From: Chara braunii
Lineage: Eukaryota > Streptophyta > Charophyceae > Charales > Characeae
Length of the DNA stretch: 35,007 nucleotides
NCBI GenBank assembly: GCA_003427395.1
Contig: BFEA01000311.1
Coordinates: 1,065,094-1,100,100 of the forward strand
Reading direction: 5' to 3'
In this document: positions 29,950 through 35,007 of the stretch, one piece after another
Numbering within the stretch: position 1 is the first letter of the stretch
Layout of the letters: each line of letters begins with the position of its first letter
Translations under genes and position numbers: made by a program
The notes under the pieces: model-generated
Told to the model about the DNA's origin: nothing
What the model saw: only the letters and a program-made list of their open reading frames with translations
Database searches by the model: none

Positions 29950-30460
29950 TTGCAAATTACTTCCACCACAGATATCCAAATAACAAGGTATTAAGAATGA
30001 TAAAGTGTAGTTCAAACAAAAGAAAGGCATTACAAAGAAAAGCATCAATCGATTTCTTGTGCCCTTTTTTTTTTCTTTCAATCCCCTTTCCTTTTTATTC
30101 ACTACCTAACCTTACTCTACTCGTGAGCCTATACAGGGGACCCCTGCAAGCATAGCTACCTTTCACAACAGATCTCCAAATAAGAAGGCATTGAGAATAT
30201 ATTGTATACTATATAGTCCCAAAAAAAAGGCATTAAAAAGAATACTTTTATTTTTGTGCAAATTAATTTTTCACCATGGATTTCCATAAGTACGCATAAA
30301 AAAAAGATTGTTTTTTTTTTCGGGCAATTGAATTTCACCCCCCAATAGAAAATAAACACGGAAAACGATGCAGAAAGCAGCATACCACCCCGGATTTCAA
30401 AATAAGTACAAATTGAAAAAGAAGAAAAAGGCATTATAATAGCAAGACAATCCAGAAAGC
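29950..30460. repeat. Diverged AT-rich tandem repeats
   Basis: CCACAGAT.TCCAAATAA.AAGG followed by a GGCATTA-type segment recurs at about 29965, 30165, 30275 and 30388, with poly-T/A tracts between. No exon is seen. Confidence 0.65.
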
Positions 30461-30498
30461 AGACTACCGTCTTCACCCCCGAATAGAACACCCAGTCA

Positions 30499-30732
30499 TT
30501 ATAGCTGTACTTAGAGCAACTTTAAGTCCAGATACAGCTATAATGCTTCGAGACGCCATAGTCAAATGACAATTCGAAATAGCTGTACTTGGTCCAACTT
30601 TTAAGTCCAGATACGGACATAATGCTTCGAGACATAGTCAAAGGACAATTTGAAATAGCTGTACTTGGTGCAACTTTTAAGCCCAGATACAGACATAATG
30701 CTTCGAGACTCCATAGTCGAACGACAATTTGA
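30499..30732. repeat. 76-78-bp tandem repeat, three units
   Basis: ATAGCTGTACTT starts at 30501, 30579 and 30655. Each unit includes AAGTCCAGATAC, ATAATGCTTCGAGAC and GACAATT(T/C)GAA. Confidence 0.93.
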
Positions 30733-31027
30733 ATGAGAAGCAACTCGTATTCCGGCGAAACTTGGGAAGAACGAAAAGCGTCCACTTATTGGGAGTACCA
30801 TGCTTCCAGGACAGGATCGTACAAGAAGTGGGAAGTTTCTAAGAACGATCTTAGAACTCGTTGGGAGGATCAGGCTGTTCTACTTGTTCGCACGGCTTAC
30901 AATCCGAATTCAGGCGGTGAATTTTTATTCAGAGTTTAAAGGGATGATGGACCAGAGACGAGGTCCAAACAGGATCAAACAGACGGCCTGAATCTGGATG
31001 TATTTAATGGGGAGAGAAAGAAAAGTA

Positions 31028-31560
31028 GATCAAACGCGATTTTCTGCACCTCTCCCAGACACGTACAGATTCAGGTGTTAAATCCAATCCACTTCGCTAG
31101 TAGACCTCGCCGCAAATAGGATCAAAGGATCAAAAACAACCCGCATGGATCTGGATGTCTTTTACGCACATATGCAAAAAAGCAGATCAAACGCGATTCT
31201 ATACACCTCTCCAGACACGTCCAGATTCAGGTGCCAGATCCAATTCACTTTGCTATTGGACCTCGCCACAAATATGATCAAACAAACCGCCTGAATCTGG
31301 ATGTATTTTACGCAGAGATGCAGAACAGCAGATCAAAGGCGATTTTCTGCAACTCTCCACATACACGTCCAGATTCAGGCGCCAAATCCAATACACTTTC
31401 CTAGAGGACCTCGCCACAAACAGGATCAAACAAACCGCCTGAATCTGGATGTACTTTGCGCAGAGATGCAGAAAAACAAATCAAACGCGACCTCTCCGCA
31501 TACACGTCAAGATTCAGGCGCCAAATCCAATCCACTTTGCTGGTCGACCTCGCCACCGGT
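31028..31560. repeat. About 150-bp tandem repeat, four units
   Basis: GATCAAACGCGAT (or variant) starts at 31028, 31185, 31331 and about 31479. Each unit has CGTCCAGATTCAGGCG and, inverted, CGCCTGAATCTGGATG. Related single copies lie near 32255-32300 and 33890-34010. Confidence 0.92.
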
Positions 31561-31829
31561 TTCCACAGCTGTTGCAGCTCCTCCTTAGCGATCGAAAAAC
31601 TAATAGCAATCTCTCACACCAAAAGACGAAAAGAATCATATAATCAATCACCCAAGAAACAAAATCGTCGTCGCCAAAAAAAAAAAAAAACTGACGGATC
31701 AGTCATTCACTCTATCTGCTCGATACCCCCCCTATCGTTGTTCTCTCCTCCCTTTTAGTCCTCCCCTGCAGTCCTCCCCTTTAGTCCTCTCCGTTGCTCT
31801 CCCTGACGCATGGAGTATTCAAACATCTG

Positions 31830-32070
31830 CGAGTTTTTGCGGCAAATCCGCGAACCACCATCACGTCTTCGCGCCCAATTCGAAAACAACCGCCAAGTTT
31901 TGGCGCCAAATTCTACAAGTCTCCAAGTTCTAGCGGCAAATTCGCACAAGAACCTTGCTCAAGGTTTGAGCGGCAAATCCCGAGCCCCCAAGTTTTTAGG
32001 CGGCAAATTCGAAAACGACGTTTCTAGTTTTGGCGGCAAATCCTACAAGTCCCCAACTTCTAGCGGCATT
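31830..32070. repeat. Short tandem repeat with GCGGCAAATTC core
   Basis: About seven units of 30-45 bp, each with (G/T)(A/G)GCGGCAAAT(T/C)C followed by AAG..CCCAAGTTCTA-like sequence. One copy is TTTTGGCGCCAAA. Confidence 0.85.
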
Positions 32071-32639
32071 TTTTTGGAGCCAATCTTTTCCCCGCAAAAC
32101 GAGCTCAGGCACTCCTCTCATTTTTCTCAAATAAAGGAGCTTCATCATTCCCGCGCGTCAAATCCCAAGCACCTTCAGTTTAACCCAATTACCCGTCATC
32201 AACCCCTCGCTCAATCCCATCAGACTGCTGCAAACCACTTCAGTATTTAGCAGTTCAATCACGAATTTCTGCACCTTTCCACAAACGCGTCTACATTCAG
32301 GCAATCACTGTCGTAACGCAATCACCACCTACGATCCGACAACGAACATCAATCACTGTCGGGTCACCGCGGGGGCAAATAACTCTGTTAACAATCATCA
32401 TCCCTACTTGCTCCGCCTTTCCGATGATCAGTCTGCAAGCTCTGCAAGAGAAGAAGTGCGCGTCGAGACAAGGAAAAGGCGTGCACGTGACGATGCAGTT
32501 CACATTGACACCGAGAGGGAGGGAGGTACCGAGACCACAGGCAGCAACTGACGCGGCGATAACAAGCAGGGGAACTTGCACCCAAAATATCGTACAACTT
32601 TGTGCGGCAAGTGTTGGTGAAACGCCGCAGTCTAGAAAA

Positions 32640-32895
32640 ACAGTTCCGCATGAACAGAGAGAGAGAAGGAGAGCGAGAAACGAGCGACTGAGAGCGAGAA
32701 AGCGAAAGTGATAGAACGAGGGGGAGAGAGAGAGGGAGCGGGAGAGGCAGAGAGAGGGAGAGGGAGAGGCAGAGAGAGGGAGAGGGAAAACATAGGCAGA
32801 AGATGAAACGGCGTTAAAAATCTCGTACACAGCTAGAACCAGCGAGAGAACGAGAGACGGAGAGGGGAAGAGAGAGGCAGAGAGAGGGAGACAAG
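32640..32895. repeat. Purine-rich GAGAGG tract
   Basis: Imperfect repeats of GAGAGAGGGAGAGG and GGCAGAGAGAGGGAG. No coding evidence. Confidence 0.9.
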
Positions 32896-32899
32896 GATA

Positions 32900-33328
32900 T
32901 ACGGGTTGGTAAGAGCCGGAGCTACCGGTCGTTCACTCAGTATGGGGTGGATACAAGCAGTCGAACTGTCAAACATATACATCAAAAACCCTCTTTATCG
33001 AATGCGAGGCTGAGGCAACCACACCTCCTACATGGCTAACACACAGCCTGTTCAGTTCCGTACTCACAAAACAGATTTATGATCCCGATCCCGATGAGCC
33101 ACGCAGATCTACTTGCATCTTTTACAATGCAATTACCCGCCAAGGCATTTAACTACTACAGCTTTGATGCTCCCCCTGGTCGTATTACTAATATTATACA
33201 CTTATTAAACAAATTACAGCCTAAGTCGTATTATTATATTATATTAAGCACTTATTACACAAAGAAGCCCCCATTCCAGCAGCAGTCTAATTAAAGGGGA
33301 AAAAAGGGAGAAAAAAAGTATTCAAGTC
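32900..33328. other. Unassigned sequence
   Basis: No gene or repeat family identified; AT-rich towards 33200-33300. Confidence 0.5.
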
Positions 33329-33331
33329 AAA

Positions 33332-33454
33332 AGACCTCGCTAGACTGACTCTCCAAATGTGCAAAATGAGAATGAATCTTCCACTAGAGCACGGAAAGAT
33401 ACAACGCCATATCTTTTGTCTTTGGTTCATGTGGAGAGAAGTGGAGCGAGGCCC
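33332..33454. mobile_element. MITE, GGGCCTCGC family, copy 2
   Basis: It is 123 bp, with left end AGACCTCGCTAGACTGACTC and right end GTGGAGCGAGGCCC. The internal CCAAATGTGCAAAATGAGA, GGAAAGATAC and ATCTTTTGTCTTT match copy 1. AAA on both sides (33329-33331 and 33455-33457) is again a 3-bp duplication. Confidence 0.85.
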
Positions 33455-33525
33455 AAAGGCAGTGAAAAACGGGTATGCAGTCCTCCCTGTTTCCACAAAA
33501 GCGCGGCCTTCCTAAGACACTCGTT

Positions 33526-33861
33526 GGGTCTCGCCGCATGGCGCACAAAACGAAAACGAAACGAGTGCATCTGCCCAACAAAGCTGGCAAAATACACTCG
33601 TTACCATTTATAGCAAAGCGATGACCCTGGCCATTTCTGTGGGAAGATTCATTCGATTCGTTTTTCGTTTCGTGTGCCGTGCGGCAGCACTCGTTGCCAC
33701 GGACGAACGAGAGCGAATCTGGGACCTCGCAGTCGCATTGCAGCTGTTTTTCACTATATTTTGACTAATACTCCTTTGGGCATCTATCTTTGACGTTCCT
33801 ATTCGCAATTTCGCCGTTTTCTGAACCGAAACCACCGGGGTTCACCAGAGGGTGAGGTCCC
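33526..33861. repeat. Nested foldbacks with GGG(T/A)CCTCGC-like ends
   Basis: A long hairpin pairs GCCGCATGGCGCACAAAACG (from 33533) with its complement near 33668-33692. The sequence GGGACCTCGC (33720) and GTGAGGTCCC (about 33852) frame a second possible element. They are probably relatives of the GCCTCGC MITEs. Confidence 0.6.
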
Positions 33862-34117
33862 TTTAGCAAAGCGGATAGGGGTCAGCTCCTGAATCTCAAC
33901 GTGTTTAAAAGCAGAGATGCAGAAAAGCAGTTCAATCACAAATTTCTGCACCTTTCCACAAACGCGTCTACATTCAGGCGTTCAATCCCATCCTACTAGC
34001 GGGACCTCGACCCGGGTTCCCGCCAGGAAGACATGACGATTTCGGTTCAGAACACGCCGAAATTGCGGCCAGGAACGTCAAAATCAAATGCCTCGTGGTA
34101 AATTGTGACCATTTTCA

Positions 34118-34134
34118 AAAAAAAAAAAAAAAAA
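34118..34134. repeat. Poly-A tract
   Basis: A run of about 17 A bases after a copy of the AAATTGCGGCC block also present at 18340-18480. Confidence 0.85.
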
Positions 34135-34457
34135 CTACGTGTTCTGGAAGTCTTGCGTGCCTGCTTCTCAGGACTTTTCCCATGCCCCTCGCATTTTCGC
34201 CCTCAATCTACGGTTTCATCCACTTTCACCGCGTTCTCAACCTCCTCCCCATTCTTGACATGCCCCGTAAGCAAGACAATCGTGCAAGTCCACACAGCTA
34301 GCTCTGGGCACTCCCATGCAAATGCTGCGCACTCCTGAAGAGCACAAGTGCAGATCTTTTGCTTGACGGTGTGTCAATGCCGATAGACGCAACTTCGCCA
34401 TCTTCCATCTCCGCGGCTTTGCCCGACATTCGTACGGTGAGAGTCTATATACTAAAC

Positions 34458-35007
34458 ATTCCCGCCACATATCCAACTCCCCTATTTCCCGCCACATATC
34501 CAACTCTCCTATTTCCCGCCACATATACAACTCTTCTATGTCCCGCCACACAGCGATATCTTATTTCCCGCCACATATCGAACTCCTACGTCCCGCCACA
34601 TATCCAACTCCCCTATGTCCCGCCACAACATCGAACTCTCCTATGTCCCGCCACAGATCGGACTCTCCTACTTCCCGCCACACACCGAACTCTCCTATGT
34701 CCCGCCCCTCGTCGAACTCTGTCACGCCACACATCGAACTCTCCTACTTCCCGAACTCTCCTATGTCCCGCCACTCATCGAACTATGTCCCGCCACTCAT
34801 CGAACTCTGTCCCGCCACTCATCGAACTCTTCTTTCCCGCCATTCATCGAACTGTACTATGTCCCGCCACTCGTCGAACTCTACTATTTCCCGCCACTCA
34901 TCGAACTCTACTATGTCCCGCCACTAATCGAACTCTACTATGTCCCGCCACTCGTCGAACTCTACTATGTCCCGCCACTCATCGAACTCTACTATGTCCC
35001 GCCACTC
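34458..35007. repeat. 27-bp minisatellite continuing past the window
   Basis: The unit CTATGTCCCGCCACTCATCG plus AACTCTA repeats with variation from 34458 and becomes almost perfect after 34840. The period of 27 keeps frames open. Early units read TTTCCCGCC. The array is cut by the window end. Confidence 0.96.

Noticed and set aside
34538-34927. 129-codon ORF of SRHSSNSTM repeats
   Set aside because: It is the 27-bp minisatellite read in frame; no start context or conservation evidence.

Overview
This is nuclear DNA of a eukaryote, most likely a streptophyte (green alga or plant lineage). The only cellular gene I can prove is a Rab GDP-dissociation inhibitor (GDI). Its sequence and its intron positions resemble land-plant GDIs as I remember them. 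Introns of up to several kb, packed with SINEs, MITEs, minisatellites and retroelement debris, would suit a large-genome charophyte such as Chara; that placement is inference.

Layout. Positions 1-3273 hold a decayed Ty3/gypsy retrotransposon on the minus strand: gag, a CCHC knuckle, a protease remnant, an RT whose centre is deleted, and RNase H running off the left edge. Positions 3274-5950 contain nothing I recognise. About 6253-9385 on the plus strand is a frameshifted retroelement with a Penelope-like reverse transcriptase. It carries a well-formed type I hammerhead ribozyme downstream of the ORF, two adjacent perfect palindromes near its probable 3' end, and, interrupting the coding region, a 34-nt sequence with the sequence and fold of a group II intron domain V. 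Positions 9390-12297 are simple repeats, one MITE and unassigned sequence.

The GDI gene runs on the minus strand from 29897 down to 12298. Thirteen exons, all with GT-AG introns, were placed to the base. They join in frame to 416 codons plus a stop. Only the first exon (about 29 residues) is not seen; it probably lies beyond the right edge. Its introns contain two U6 snRNA retrocopies in opposite orientations, one flanked by a direct repeat of about 21 bp. They also contain non-autonomous elements with TTAA flanks, tRNA-derived SINEs, a 96-bp tandem repeat, an 88-base poly-A tract, a GACATCAAC minisatellite, a hairpin array, and two broken duplicates of coding exon 2.

Positions 29898-35007 (presumably intron 1 or upstream sequence) are almost entirely diverged tandem and inverted repeats, ending in a 27-bp minisatellite that continues past the window edge. 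One unresolved base (N) lies at 29626, beside a G run.

The best candidate for something undescribed is the 6253-9385 element: a Penelope-like RT lineage with a hammerhead ribozyme, one copy of which has acquired a group II intron domain V-like segment.
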